Positions 15,616-24,064 are shown, counted from the first letter of the stretch. The stretch: DNA of 64,000 nucleotides from Lutibacter sp. (GCA_030683995.1 JAUXPH010000048.1:62001-126000), one strand, 5' to 3'. Notes: generated by a model from the letters alone, not told the origin. Program-made: numbers and translations.

Positions 15616-15748
15616 CCCCTAACCCCTGCCTCGCCGGCAGGCAGACCCGAAGGGGGAACTAAAAATTAGATATGAAGATTGTTTTATTTATTGATGAATG
15701 CGTTGTGATGATTTTATAGAAAATGAGCCTCCTAAAAGTTAACACAAA

Positions 15749-15777
15749 AAAAGACGGTCATTTCAGACCGCCTTTTA
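15749..15777 (-). terminator. Terminator of the 15797-16558 gene
   Basis: AAGACGGTC / GACCGCCTT with a six-base loop; on the minus strand it is followed by a T-rich run. It lies 20 nt after the stop. Confidence 0.8.
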
Positions 15778-15796
15778 AAGGTTGATAATTTGTTAT

Positions 15797-16558
15797 TTAA
15801 TTTGGTTTTGTAACTGTATTGGCATCAAGAATTACAGCGGTTTGAGCCAAAGCTCTACCGTTAAGAGAAGCGCCTTTCATAAAAGTAATGCCTGTTTTTG
15901 ACATTACAATTCCTTCAAAATGAGCGTTTGTTCCAAATATGGCATAACCGGCAACCTGCCAAAAAATGTTTTTAGCCTGGGCACCGCCTGAAAGTTTAAT
16001 TTTTACATTAGCGCTCGTGGTAAGATTTCCTGCAATTTGGAAAATCCACACATCATTTGGTCCACCAGAAATGGTAACATCGCTTGGCATAGTAACGGAA
16101 CTTGACCAATTATACAATCCTGGGGTCAGGATTTTACCTCCAAGGTTACCAGTTCCCAATTCAATATAATCAGGCGATGGGCGTCCAGCAGCATTATTAT
16201 AGGCAGTAATCATATTTTCAACGGCCAAGGTAAGGTTGCTAGATGTTGGAGCAACCATATCTGCAGCATATATTCTTCCGTTAATTTGTGGAGATGTTGC
16301 AAATCCGGTGGCAGCAGTTAAACCAAAACCCGTGATAAAGGATGCGGCGGCGGGACTAATTCCCATATCTCCTGTAATAGCGGAAGTTGGCGTATTGGCT
16401 ATGGATGTTTTAGCCAAAATCACATAATTGCCTGAGGTTCCAAGTTCAACGGCCGCATGATTTGGAGCATTATTAGTGTCGTCATCATTTGAACAACTGC
16501 TCATTAAAACAACTGCTGCTATTGCAAAAGTTGCAGATAGATTTTTTAATAATTTCAT
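15797..16558 (-). CDS. Single-domain DUF3494 ice-binding lipoprotein
   Basis: The product has 253 residues. The lipobox LMSSC is followed by SNDDDT, an acidic stretch like surface-lipoprotein export signals. The rest is one DUF3494 domain: NYVILAKTSIANTPTSAITGDMGISPAAASFITGF, then VENMITAYNNAAGR, GKILTPGLYNWSSSVTMPSDVTISG, AQAKNIFWQVAGYAIFGTNAHFEG and GRALAQTAVILDANTVTKPN. This is the discontinuous beta-solenoid fold known from microbial ice-binding proteins that inhibit recrystallisation. It has shared promoter site 5 and its own terminator. Confidence 0.95.
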   Translation of the reverse strand: MKLLKNLSATFAIAAVVLMSSCSNDDDTNNAPNHAAVELGTSGNYVILAKTSIANTPTSAITGDMGISPAAASFITGFGLTAATGFATSPQINGRIYAADMVAPTSSNLTLAVENMITAYNNAAGRPSPDYIELGTGNLGGKILTPGLYNWSSSVTMPSDVTISGGPNDVWIFQIAGNLTTSANVKIKLSGGAQAKNIFWQVAGYAIFGTNAHFEGIVMSKTGITFMKGASLNGRALAQTAVILDANTVTKPN

Positions 16559-16599
16559 AATTTAATAGTATTAATTATTGTGATAAAATTATCACAGGC

Positions 16600-16667
16600 C
16601 AAAGATATGTTCCTGAAAGTAGGGGAGCGTTACATAACTATTTATAGAATTTACAAGATTCACACAT
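16600..16667 (-). promoter_or_regulatory. Shared promoter site 5 (ice-binding gene)
   Basis: Half-sites GTTACATAACT (TTACAT at 16630) and TTTACAAGATTCACACAT (at 16651) are 21 bp apart. The -7 element at 16600-16607 reads TATCTTTG, a perfect match, 42 nt from the ATG. The rest of 16559-16882 holds only a fragment of a repeat near 16690-16750 and the terminator of the next gene. Confidence 0.85.
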
Positions 16668-16829
16668 ATACACATAAAAGAGAGCCCAAACTCCCGAAGA
16701 AGTACTCTAATCCCTATTTCGACTTCGCTCAATGCAGGCTTTAGTGGGAATTAACAATAAAAAGAAAGATTGATTTGATGAATGTGTTGTAATCATTTTA
16801 ATGAAAATGAGCATCTTATCTACAAACAC

Positions 16830-16860
16830 AAAAAAAGACTGTCTTTTCAGACAGCCTTTT
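16830..16860 (-). terminator. Terminator of the 16883-17683 gene
   Basis: AAGACTGTC / GACAGCCTT hairpin, closely similar to the terminator of the neighbouring ice-binding gene; on the minus strand it is followed by TTTTTTTGTG. Confidence 0.8.
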
Positions 16861-16882
16861 AAATAGGGTTTATTGTTTAAAA

Positions 16883-17683
16883 TTATTGAGGTTTGTTTAC
16901 CGCATTCATTTGTAAAGTCACTGCAGTTTGCGCCAACATTCTTCCGTTTATTGAAGCACCAGTTTGTAAATTGATTCCTGTTTGTCCCAAAATGTTTCCT
17001 TCAAAATGACTTGTTGTTCCAAAAGTAACAGCATCAGAAACTACCCAGAAAATATTTTTGGCTTGAGCGCCGCCTTCTAGGATAACTTTTACTGAAGAAC
17101 TCATTTTTAAAGTTCCTGCAACTTGAAAAATAAAGATGTCTGTTGGGCTACCGGAAATTGTGATGTCTGTTGGGATATTTACAGAACTTGACCATTTGTA
17201 TAAACCTGGTAAAAGCGTTTTGCCGCCAATAGTTCCAGCGCCTAAATTTAAATAATCAGGATTAGATCTTCCTGCTGCATCCGTATATGCGGTTTGCATA
17301 TCTCCAATGGCTGAAGTTAGCATTGTGGCACTTGTAGTTTTGCATCCTGGACCGGCTGCATCTACTGAAAATATGGATCCTGTTACTTCTGCACAACTTA
17401 ATACCATTGCCGCACCTGTGATTGGACTTGTTCCAATATCTCCTGTGATAGAAGATTTAAATACACTGGTAATTCCGGTTTTTGATAAAATCACAAAGTC
17501 GCCTGAAACACCTAAATTAACTGTTTTTAATTCTTCAACTTTTGATTGTTCAAAGGAAATTTCCTTACCTAATACTACTGAATCCGTTCTTGCAGTTAAA
17601 TCTGCGTCTTGATCGTTTGTGCAACTTCCTAATAATACGAATAACAGCATAGCTGCTATTTGGGTTATATTATTTGTTCTCAT
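16883..17683 (-). CDS. Single-domain DUF3494 ice-binding lipoprotein (second)
   Basis: The product has 266 residues. The lipobox LLGSC is followed by TNDQD. A 30-residue linker precedes the DUF3494 domain (FVILSKTGITSVFKSSITGDIGTSPITGAAM ... GKTLLPGLYKWSSSVNIPTDITISG ... AQAKNIFWVVSDAVTFGTTSHFEGNILGQTG ... GRMLAQTAVTLQMNAVNKPQ). Near the front it replaces the SPAAASFITGF segment with SPITGAAMVLSCAEVTGS, so the cap region differs from its neighbour. It is a tandem paralogue of the preceding ice-binding gene, each with its own promoter and terminator. Confidence 0.95.
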   Translation of the reverse strand: MRTNNITQIAAMLLFVLLGSCTNDQDADLTARTDSVVLGKEISFEQSKVEELKTVNLGVSGDFVILSKTGITSVFKSSITGDIGTSPITGAAMVLSCAEVTGSIFSVDAAGPGCKTTSATMLTSAIGDMQTAYTDAAGRSNPDYLNLGAGTIGGKTLLPGLYKWSSSVNIPTDITISGSPTDIFIFQVAGTLKMSSSVKVILEGGAQAKNIFWVVSDAVTFGTTSHFEGNILGQTGINLQTGASINGRMLAQTAVTLQMNAVNKPQ

Positions 17684-17730
17684 TATTATGATTTTTGAAC
17701 TGTGGCTTAGTTGTCCCAGTTATGATGTAT

Positions 17731-17798
17731 CAAAGGTGACTTCATTCGCTTCGGAATTTGTTACACAATTATTTTAAATAGTTACACAATTCACACAT
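17731..17798 (-). promoter_or_regulatory. Shared promoter site 6 (ice-binding gene)
   Basis: Half-sites GTTACACAATT (TTACAC at 17761) and GTTACACAATTCACACAT (at 17782) are 21 bp apart. The -7 element at 17731-17738 reads CACCTTTG, 48 nt from the ATG. Confidence 0.85.
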
Positions 17799-17885
17799 TT
17801 TTTAGATTTTATCGAGAGAAATCTTTTTAAATGACTAAGGTTAAGTTATTTCTGGTTAAATAAAAATGGATTGTCTTTTTCCAAA

Positions 17886-17923
17886 TAAAAAAGCATCACT
17901 TTCTGAAAAAATGATGCTTTTTA
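17886..17923 (-). terminator. Terminator of the 18104-18319 gene
   Basis: AAAAAGCATCA / TGATGCTTTTT with a 13-base loop and flanking A/T runs. Between it and the gene lie about 180 bp including a short repeat array. Confidence 0.65.
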
Positions 17924-18031
17924 AAAATTTTAAAAAATGTATTGTTAGCTATAATCTATAAAATTGTGGTTAAAACTTTGCTAATTATTGTTGACCAGTT
18001 TCTTTAGCTATATCAACTAAGGTTTATAGAT

Positions 18032-18100
18032 TTCTTGTCTTCCGTCTTCCGTCTTCCGTCCCGATAGCTATCGGGATCCGTCTTCCGTCTTCGGACTTCC
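18032..18100. repeat. (CTTCCGT)n array with embedded palindrome
   Basis: Several units of CTTCCGT are interrupted at 18060-18076 by CCCGATAGCTATCGGGA. A shorter array of the same type is at about 400-425. The same palindrome recurs at 31488-31503. Confidence 0.75.
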
Positions 18101-18103
18101 TTA

Positions 18104-18319
18104 TTACTTTTTCTTGTCAATGGCCACAAGCACTATGCCGCCAACAAGTAATACTGCACCAATAATTGGCGACCATTGCACTGGATTGTCTTTTTCTACA
18201 CTCATGTGCATCGGACCTAAGTCCACTACTTTTTCGGTTGTCACATAACTGAAACCGGTATAAATCATCATTAATATTCCTATAATGGCCATAACGATTC
18301 CTATTGTTTTTGTTTTCAT
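18104..18319 (-). CDS. Small two-helix membrane protein
   Basis: The product has 71 residues: one N-terminal membrane helix (IGIVMAIIGILMMIYTGFSYV), a 20-residue loop (TTEKVVDLGPMHMSVEKDNPVQW) and a second helix (PIIGAVLLVGGIVLVAIDKKK). It looks like the DUF3185 type of small envelope protein. The loop probably faces the periplasm. It sits in a run of small membrane stress genes. Function unknown. Confidence 0.75.
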   Translation of the reverse strand: MKTKTIGIVMAIIGILMMIYTGFSYVTTEKVVDLGPMHMSVEKDNPVQWSPIIGAVLLVGGIVLVAIDKKK

Positions 18320-18472
18320 AATATTTGTTTTTTTAGGATGATTTTTTTATAATTCTCAAATTTACGAACAAAAAATTATTAATTGAATAATATGTTCTTT
18401 ATAATTTGCTATTTATCATTTAGTTGCCTAGATGATTATTCAATTTGCAGATTTATTGGGCAGCGTAAAAGG

Positions 18473-18667
18473 CTATAATTTGTCTTTTAACGTGCGAACT
18501 AAACCAATGCTTAAAATAAAAAACAAGAGACCAAGCGTGCCAAAAACAATTAAAACTTTAGTGGCGAATTGCCCCCCAGTAACATTTATAAATAAAAATG
18601 CAGGATAGCTGATGGCACCAATTGCAAGAGCAATAATTAATGATCCAAGGGTTTTTTTAATATTCAT
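18473..18667 (-). CDS. Small two-helix membrane protein, paralogue of 19828-20025
   Basis: The product has 64 residues: MNIKKTLGSLIIALAIGAIS, a loop around VTGGQF, then a second helix and SIGLVRTLKDKL. It shares the pattern MNxKxxxGxLxxALxIGAxxY ... VFGxLGxxFFxxxIxLVRTxKDx with the gene on the other side of the kinase. The two paralogues flank the histidine kinase gene and may be functionally tied to it. Confidence 0.75.
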   Translation of the reverse strand: MNIKKTLGSLIIALAIGAISYPAFLFINVTGGQFATKVLIVFGTLGLLFFILSIGLVRTLKDKL

Positions 18668-18727
18668 TTTTTTAAATTAGGGGGTTAAATGTCTTTTTTG
18701 GTAACGGCAATGGTAACTCTATGCTAT

Positions 18728-19723
18728 TTAGTGTATTAATTTTTCTTCCAGATCAATGCGGTAGGGAAGGGTGAAATAAAATTTGGCGCCTTTGCCTTCA
18801 TCACTTTCTGCCCAAATTTTACCCTCAAGCAATTCAACATACGCTTTGGTAATTGACAAACCCAATCCGTTTCCTTGCAAGGCCATTTTATCTTGAATAT
18901 CTGCTTGCACAAAATTTTCAAATATGACTTCTTGCCTGTTTTTTGGTACGCCAATGCCTGTGTCTTTCACGAAAAACAATAATTGTGTTCGTGAGGATGC
19001 TGATTTTATTCCGCCATATCCAAATTCTACTGAACCCTTATCGGTATACTTGATCGCATTTTTGATAAGGTGGATGAGCACTGTATATATTTTTTCACAA
19101 TCTGTTAAAAAATAAGCTTTTTTTGTTGGCAAGCTTTTTTTATAGACAAAATTTATTCCCTTGCTTTCGGCCTCTGGCTTAAAGAAATAATAAATTTTTT
19201 CAATTTGCTTGTTAATATTTGTCTCGCTTAGATTTACTTTAACCTGGCCCGAATGTATTTTTGAGATATCAACAATATCATTGATGGTGCTCAGCAAACG
19301 CGCGCCACTTTTCTCAAGAACTTTAATATATTTTTGTTGCTTCTCGTTTTTAAGTCCGGGTTCTTTTAATAAATCCGCAAATCCTAAAATACTGTTTAAC
19401 GGTGTCCTAATTTCGTGCGACATATTGGCTAAAAAAGCCGATTTCAGCTTGTCGTTTTCAGTTGCTTTTTCATTTGCTCGGATTAATGCGTTAATATGCT
19501 GCTCTTTTTCCTCATTTTGAATTTCGAGTTCTTTATTGGCAGCAACACTTAACAACAATGCATTTTCTAAATTAGAATCAACCAAGGTGTCTAAATATTT
19601 TCCTTTAACATCGTTTTTATGTGGAACTGCATTATTGGCATTTACCAATTCTACGGCATTTTCTTTATTATCAATGATTAATTTTGAAGCCCGTACTTTT
19701 TTTATTTTATTCTTATCATTCAT
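18728..19723 (-). CDS. Soluble histidine kinase without sensor domain
   Basis: The product has 331 residues. After a 60-residue N-terminal region comes one copy (residues 62-82, ANKELEIQNEEKEQHINALIR) of the 21-residue linker repeat that is expanded in the kinase at 26332-29739. HisKA follows with FLANMSHEIRTPLNS (His103), then HATPase with N (LIHLIKNAIKYTD), G1 (VKDTGIGVP) and G2 (GNGLGLSITKAYVELL) boxes. It has no membrane segment, PAS or receiver domain. The catalytic part closely resembles that of the seven-PAS kinase at 36437-40402. No response regulator is adjacent. Confidence 0.92.
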   Translation of the reverse strand: MNDKNKIKKVRASKLIIDNKENAVELVNANNAVPHKNDVKGKYLDTLVDSNLENALLLSVAANKELEIQNEEKEQHINALIRANEKATENDKLKSAFLANMSHEIRTPLNSILGFADLLKEPGLKNEKQQKYIKVLEKSGARLLSTINDIVDISKIHSGQVKVNLSETNINKQIEKIYYFFKPEAESKGINFVYKKSLPTKKAYFLTDCEKIYTVLIHLIKNAIKYTDKGSVEFGYGGIKSASSRTQLLFFVKDTGIGVPKNRQEVIFENFVQADIQDKMALQGNGLGLSITKAYVELLEGKIWAESDEGKGAKFYFTLPYRIDLEEKLIH

Positions 19724-19827
19724 AATAGTTTGGTATAATGAAAATGATTAGCTGGTTTAAGTTATAGAATGGGGTTCAGTTTTTATTAAAAGTTAATAAT
19801 AAAGATCCTGTTAATTAGCGATTTACG

Positions 19828-20025
19828 CTATGATTCGTCTTTTGTGGTACGCACTAGGCTAATTCCGGCAGCAAAAAATATGATACCAAGAATACCAAAA
19901 ACAACAAGATTTCTAATGGCAAAATTACTGTCACCGCCGCTATTTACAAATAATACAGCAGTATAAATTAAAGCGCCAATTCCGAGGGCGGTAAGCAATG
20001 CCCCAAAGATTCTTTTTAAATTCAT
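19828..20025 (-). CDS. Small two-helix membrane protein, paralogue of 18473-18667
   Basis: The product has 65 residues: MNLKRIFGALLTALGIGALI, a loop with NSGGDSNFAIRN, a second helix and GISLVRTTKDES. It lies directly upstream of the kinase gene on the same strand, about 100 nt away, so joint expression is possible. Confidence 0.75.
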   Translation of the reverse strand: MNLKRIFGALLTALGIGALIYTAVLFVNSGGDSNFAIRNLVVFGILGIIFFAAGISLVRTTKDES

Positions 20026-20122
20026 TTTTTTAAGTTTTAAGATTTAGTGTAAAAAAAACATTGGAGATATAGGCTATTTTGAAGTCTATAATAACCAATG
20101 TTTTTAAATTTTTATTTAGAGT

Positions 20123-20626
20123 TTACAATTTAAAGGTAAGTCCGAATTTTCCTCCTGAGAAAGCGTTTCCGCCACCAAATTCAAGATTTAATCCTACTTT
20201 ATCAGACAAGTAATATCTGAAACCAAGTTGTGCGCCAACACCTAAACCTGAATTATATCTTCCGTCATAACCATCATAGTCATTTTTATATGAATAGTAA
20301 CCTAAATTTGGTCCTACATAAAAATCCCATTCGTTAGACATGTTTAATGCATTGTTGAAATGGTAGTTTAAATTACCTGAAATTCCAATAACATCATGGT
20401 TGTATTTATAGTTATTTTCATATTTGTTGAATGATCGGTAAGACAATTCACCACCAATTGTGATGTCTCTGCTGATTCCGTGATCCAATCCTAAATATAC
20501 TGGAATACCTCTATCCGACAGACCAACACCAACATTAAGTTGACTTTGTCCAACTGTTAAAGGATTCTGGCTGAAACCAACCGCTGAAACTAGCGCCAAT
20601 GCTACTACTAAAATTAATTTTTTCAT
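20123..20626 (-). CDS. OmpX-like outer-membrane beta-barrel protein
   Basis: The product has 167 residues. The signal peptide ends VSAVGFSQ. The mature protein is a small barrel of alternating strands (LNVGVGLSDRGIPVYLGLDHGI; DITIGGELSYRSF; DFYVGPNLGYYSY; GLGVGAQLGFRYYLSDKVGLNLEFGGGNAFSGGKFGLTFKL) ending with the aromatic/hydrophobic terminal strand used for outer-membrane insertion. The length suits an eight-stranded barrel. Shared promoter site 7 lies 179 nt upstream. Confidence 0.88.
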   Translation of the reverse strand: MKKLILVVALALVSAVGFSQNPLTVGQSQLNVGVGLSDRGIPVYLGLDHGISRDITIGGELSYRSFNKYENNYKYNHDVIGISGNLNYHFNNALNMSNEWDFYVGPNLGYYSYKNDYDGYDGRYNSGLGVGAQLGFRYYLSDKVGLNLEFGGGNAFSGGKFGLTFKL

Positions 20627-20804
20627 TCTTTAAATTTTTAATTTGTTTTATTTCCTGCTTTTATTGCCCTTCCCAATTACCCTAACAGTTATTAGATTTA
20701 CATAACCAAGCAAGCCGTTTTTAAAGTGGGTTCTGGTCTCCACTATTTTTTTGTAATCTTTATAATAAATATTTTGTTTAATAAACACTATTAAAACTAC
20801 AATG

Positions 20805-20872
20805 TAAAGATGTATTGTTTTAGGAAATTGTGTGTTACATAATTTTACAAATAAGTTATATCATTCACACAT
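20805..20872 (-). promoter_or_regulatory. Shared promoter site 7 (OmpX-like gene)
   Basis: Half-sites GTTACATAATT (TTACAT at 20835) and GTTATATCATTCACACAT (at 20856) are 21 bp apart. The -7 element at 20805-20812 reads CATCTTTA. The 179-nt leader is the longest of the nine. Confidence 0.75.
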
Positions 20873-20886
20873 TGAACCAGCTAATT

Positions 20887-23181
20887 TTACATTCCTAACT
20901 TTAAACTATGTGCTTTTTGACGTTTATTATTTTGTTCATTTAGGATAAATTTTTCCATTGTTAGTCTGGCCATCAGGTAACTTATTGTTGATTCTGCGCC
21001 TTGGTTCAGGTTTACAGAATTTTCTTCCAGTCCGTCATAACATCCACCGGTGCAAGGGTTATAAATAATCTGGTTCAGGTGATTGCTTCCCAAAAACCAA
21101 TTAAAAGATATCTCCATATTTAATCGGTAAGTTTCTTCTTTATACACCTTGTGGAATTTAAGCAAAGCAATAATTGTGTATGAAACATCAATTGCCTGTT
21201 CACCACCAATAGGTGTGGTGTTTAATTTTTCTTTGGTATCTAACCAGTTTTTGTTTGAAATTACTTTGATCTTATTTTTTCTGAAGGTCTTTGACAGCAG
21301 AAAATCAAAAGAAGATTTGGCAATTTTTTGATAGGTGATTTCACCTGTGACTAACCACGCACACAACAAAGCCTCAGGCAAAACACTATTTGCATAGGTT
21401 AAATAACTCTCGAACCATTTCCATTCATTGTGTGATTCATGGCGATACATTTGAACCAATCGATCCGCAAGTTTTTTAATTAATGCAGTGTTTTGTGGCG
21501 AACTATTTTTTTTATTTCTAAAATACAGTCCTTTTATGGCAAATGCCATGGCCCGTGTTGAATGGATATGGTCTATATTTAATAGTACATGTTGTATCGT
21601 TAATTCAGCATCCGAAGTTATAGCTTGAAATTCTTTTGGCAATATATCACTCTTTGCAATTAAATAACCCAATGCCCAAATGGCTCTTCCATTTGCATCT
21701 TCAAGGTTGGCTGTATTATTTTGAAGGGTAAAATTTCTTTCTTCATCAACATAATTTAAAAAAACAGCTTCAGATTGCAGGCAAAATTTTATGAAATTAT
21801 AGTAGATATGAATGTATTCTAAATCAGCTTCATCTTTTGTCAATTCATAATGTTGACACATAGCAATGAGCGCCCTTGCGTTGTCATCTAACGTATATCC
21901 TGAATCAATATCAGGTTGATTGATTTTGGAAAATTGAATCATTCCAAAGCCGGTTGTCAGTTTTTTAAAATGCTTAAGGTTAATTATAGGTAAATTGTAT
22001 TGTAATGAAATACGTTCTTCATCCATTTTTTCAAATAACTTGGCGTGCGCAATGGCAGAATTTTCCCAGACTGTGGACGCTATTTTATGCAAGGTATTTG
22101 TGCCAATATTTTTTCGTAAGTGATCATCGTTAAGCAGTTTGATGGTTGCAGCGGCCAATTGGCTGGAGTTGCGGAAATCGAAAATAATTCCGGTTTCGTC
22201 GGTCAACATTTCTTTTGCATGCGGTATTGGTGTGGAAATGATTGGGCAGCCACAACTCATGGCATAAACAAAAGTACCGCTTACCGCCTGGTTTGGATCA
22301 TTGGCCGTAAACAGGTAAATATCTGTAAGTTGCAGATATTCAAGCAATTCTCGTAATTCCAGATATTTGTTAACGAATCTTACATGATTTTGAAGGGAAA
22401 GTTGCACTACTTTTTGCTCAAGCATTTCACGATATTTTTCGCCTTCGTTTTTTACCACTTCCGGATGGGTTTTTCCAAGAATCAAAAACATTGTTTCTGG
22501 GCACTGTTTAATAATGGCTGGTAATGCATCCAATGTTGTCCCAATATCTTTTCCTGAACTTAGCAAACCAAAAGTGGAAAGTACTTTTTTACCCTTTAGT
22601 TTATACTTCAGTTTTAAAGTTGTCTTATTTAATCGCGGAACTAAATGGGTTCCATGGGGAATTATAGTTATTCTTTTTGGCGATACATCGTAATCTTGCA
22701 TTAATATTTCAGCTGAAGTATTTGTCATTACAATGATTGATTTGCAGGCATCCGCAATGTTTTGCACCTTTTCTTTTAGAAGCTTGTCAGGATGGGGAAG
22801 TACCGTATGAAAAACAATGACGATTGGTTTTGACACTGCCAGCAATAATTGATGAAATGCTTGTTCCTGCGATTTGAAAAAACCAAATTCATGCTGAATC
22901 AAAACGGTTTTAACAAGAGGATCTTTATTTATGGCATAGGCCAACTTTTCATAATCCTTAGCCAATGATGTTTTTAAGGTATATTTTACTTCATCCGGAT
23001 AGGAAAAAGTGTCACCATTTGATTCCAACGCACATACTTTTATGCAGAATGAATTGCTGAATTTATTGTTTAATGCCTTAATTAAATCTTGTGAATAAGT
23101 GGCTATGCCGCATTCCCTGGGCGGATAAGAGGTTATGAATAAAATTTCAGATATATTATTTGTGTTTGGATTTTGTTCCAT
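20887..23181 (-). CDS. GT4-type glycosyltransferase with C-terminal helical domain
   Basis: The product has 764 residues. The N-terminal half (about 1-385) is a GT-B glycosyltransferase opening with SYPPRECGIATYSQDLIKAL and carrying the donor-site motif MSCGCPIISTPIPHAKEML. The C-terminal half (about 395-745) is helical (SGYTLDDNARALIAMCQHY; DANGRAIWALGYLIAKS) and resembles alpha/alpha toroid glycan-processing domains. A GH130 phosphorylase/hydrolase gene lies less than 1 kb upstream on the same strand. In many bacteria such pairs handle mannose-containing glycans; the actual substrate here is inferred, not shown. Confidence 0.88.
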   Translation of the reverse strand: MEQNPNTNNISEILFITSYPPRECGIATYSQDLIKALNNKFSNSFCIKVCALESNGDTFSYPDEVKYTLKTSLAKDYEKLAYAINKDPLVKTVLIQHEFGFFKSQEQAFHQLLLAVSKPIVIVFHTVLPHPDKLLKEKVQNIADACKSIIVMTNTSAEILMQDYDVSPKRITIIPHGTHLVPRLNKTTLKLKYKLKGKKVLSTFGLLSSGKDIGTTLDALPAIIKQCPETMFLILGKTHPEVVKNEGEKYREMLEQKVVQLSLQNHVRFVNKYLELRELLEYLQLTDIYLFTANDPNQAVSGTFVYAMSCGCPIISTPIPHAKEMLTDETGIIFDFRNSSQLAAATIKLLNDDHLRKNIGTNTLHKIASTVWENSAIAHAKLFEKMDEERISLQYNLPIINLKHFKKLTTGFGMIQFSKINQPDIDSGYTLDDNARALIAMCQHYELTKDEADLEYIHIYYNFIKFCLQSEAVFLNYVDEERNFTLQNNTANLEDANGRAIWALGYLIAKSDILPKEFQAITSDAELTIQHVLLNIDHIHSTRAMAFAIKGLYFRNKKNSSPQNTALIKKLADRLVQMYRHESHNEWKWFESYLTYANSVLPEALLCAWLVTGEITYQKIAKSSFDFLLSKTFRKNKIKVISNKNWLDTKEKLNTTPIGGEQAIDVSYTIIALLKFHKVYKEETYRLNMEISFNWFLGSNHLNQIIYNPCTGGCYDGLEENSVNLNQGAESTISYLMARLTMEKFILNEQNNKRQKAHSLKLGM

Positions 23182-23314
23182 GTTTTTTTGGGGTAGTCAG
23201 GGGTGAATGGTATTTGAATCTTTAAGAAATCTATTTCCTGTCGGAAATAGTGTTTGAGGTACAACAATTTTATATACTATGTTGTTTTTTACCTGGTTGA
23301 TAATAAGGTAAAAT

Positions 23315-23405
23315 GAAAATGCCCGTCAGGATAACTCAAATGCAGTAGTACAAATTTAGGGTACTTTATACACATTATTTCAACAAAAATCCTGACAGGG
23401 CAAAT
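23315..23405 (-). terminator. Possible terminator of the YtxH gene
   Basis: GCCCGTCAGGAT (23321-) pairs with ATCCTGACAGGGC (about 23390-23402) around a 57-base loop; on the minus strand it ends ATTTTCATTTT. The long loop makes it uncertain. Confidence 0.4.
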
Positions 23406-23453
23406 TTCAATATTCAAATTTTATTATAGTAATTACAGATTTACAAGCGTTAA

Positions 23454-23747
23454 CTATTTTTTAACTTGTTTTGCAACTTGTTCCGCAACTTGTTCTGCAA
23501 CTTGTTCTGATTTATAAATGTTTTTTTTCGCAAAGTCAGTAACTTCAGTCTTAATTTTTTCAAATTTTTTGTTGGCCATGTCTATATTTTTACTGAATTT
23601 TTTTTCCAGTTTCTTTTCATAGTTTTTGCCTTTTTTGGCAATTTTTTTTCTGGTATCCTTTCCTTTTGCCGGAGCAAATAAAAGACCTGCAACTGCACCT
23701 GCAGCAACACCTGCCAGTAAACCTAATACTACTTTTCCTGAACTCAT
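23454..23747 (-). CDS. YtxH-domain stress protein
   Basis: The product has 97 residues. It opens with the YtxH hydrophobic helix VVLGLLAGVAAGAVAGLLFAPAKGKDTRKKI and continues as a basic amphipathic helix. The C-terminus has four near-repeats of four residues, EQVAEQVAEQVAKQV, from 12-bp DNA repeats at about 23464-23510. YtxH proteins are general-stress membrane-associated proteins of unknown function. Shared promoter site 8 is 44 nt upstream. A second YtxH gene is at 33303-33656. Confidence 0.88.
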   Translation of the reverse strand: MSSGKVVLGLLAGVAAGAVAGLLFAPAKGKDTRKKIAKKGKNYEKKLEKKFSKNIDMANKKFEKIKTEVTDFAKKNIYKSEQVAEQVAEQVAKQVKK

Positions 23748-23790
23748 AATTTTTATTTTAGATATATGGTTAAACTTAATTATTATCCTA

Positions 23791-23858
23791 CAAATTTGAG
23801 GTTCTTAATGTTGAAAATTGTTACATAATTTAAGGAAATAGTTACATGATTCACAGAT
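23791..23858 (-). promoter_or_regulatory. Shared promoter site 8 (ytxH)
   Basis: Half-sites GTTACATAATT (TTACAT at 23821) and GTTACATGATTCACAGAT (at 23842) are 21 bp apart. The -7 element at 23791-23798 reads CAAATTTG, 44 nt from the ATG. The remaining sequence to 24064 holds no gene that I can support. Confidence 0.8.
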
Positions 23859-24064
23859 AGTCAATGTGTTTGTAACTGGTTATTTTTTGTTAAATAAACG
23901 GGTTATTGTATTTTTTTTAAAGATAAAAAATGGAGATAAGTGGTAGATTATTAGCACTACTTTGGCTGAATACTGCGATTATTTAGCTTAAATGAGTCGG
24001 CGAAAAATATAATTTTAGGGGAAATTATGATTTCCCCTTGAATTAAAGTATTATTAGATGAAGC

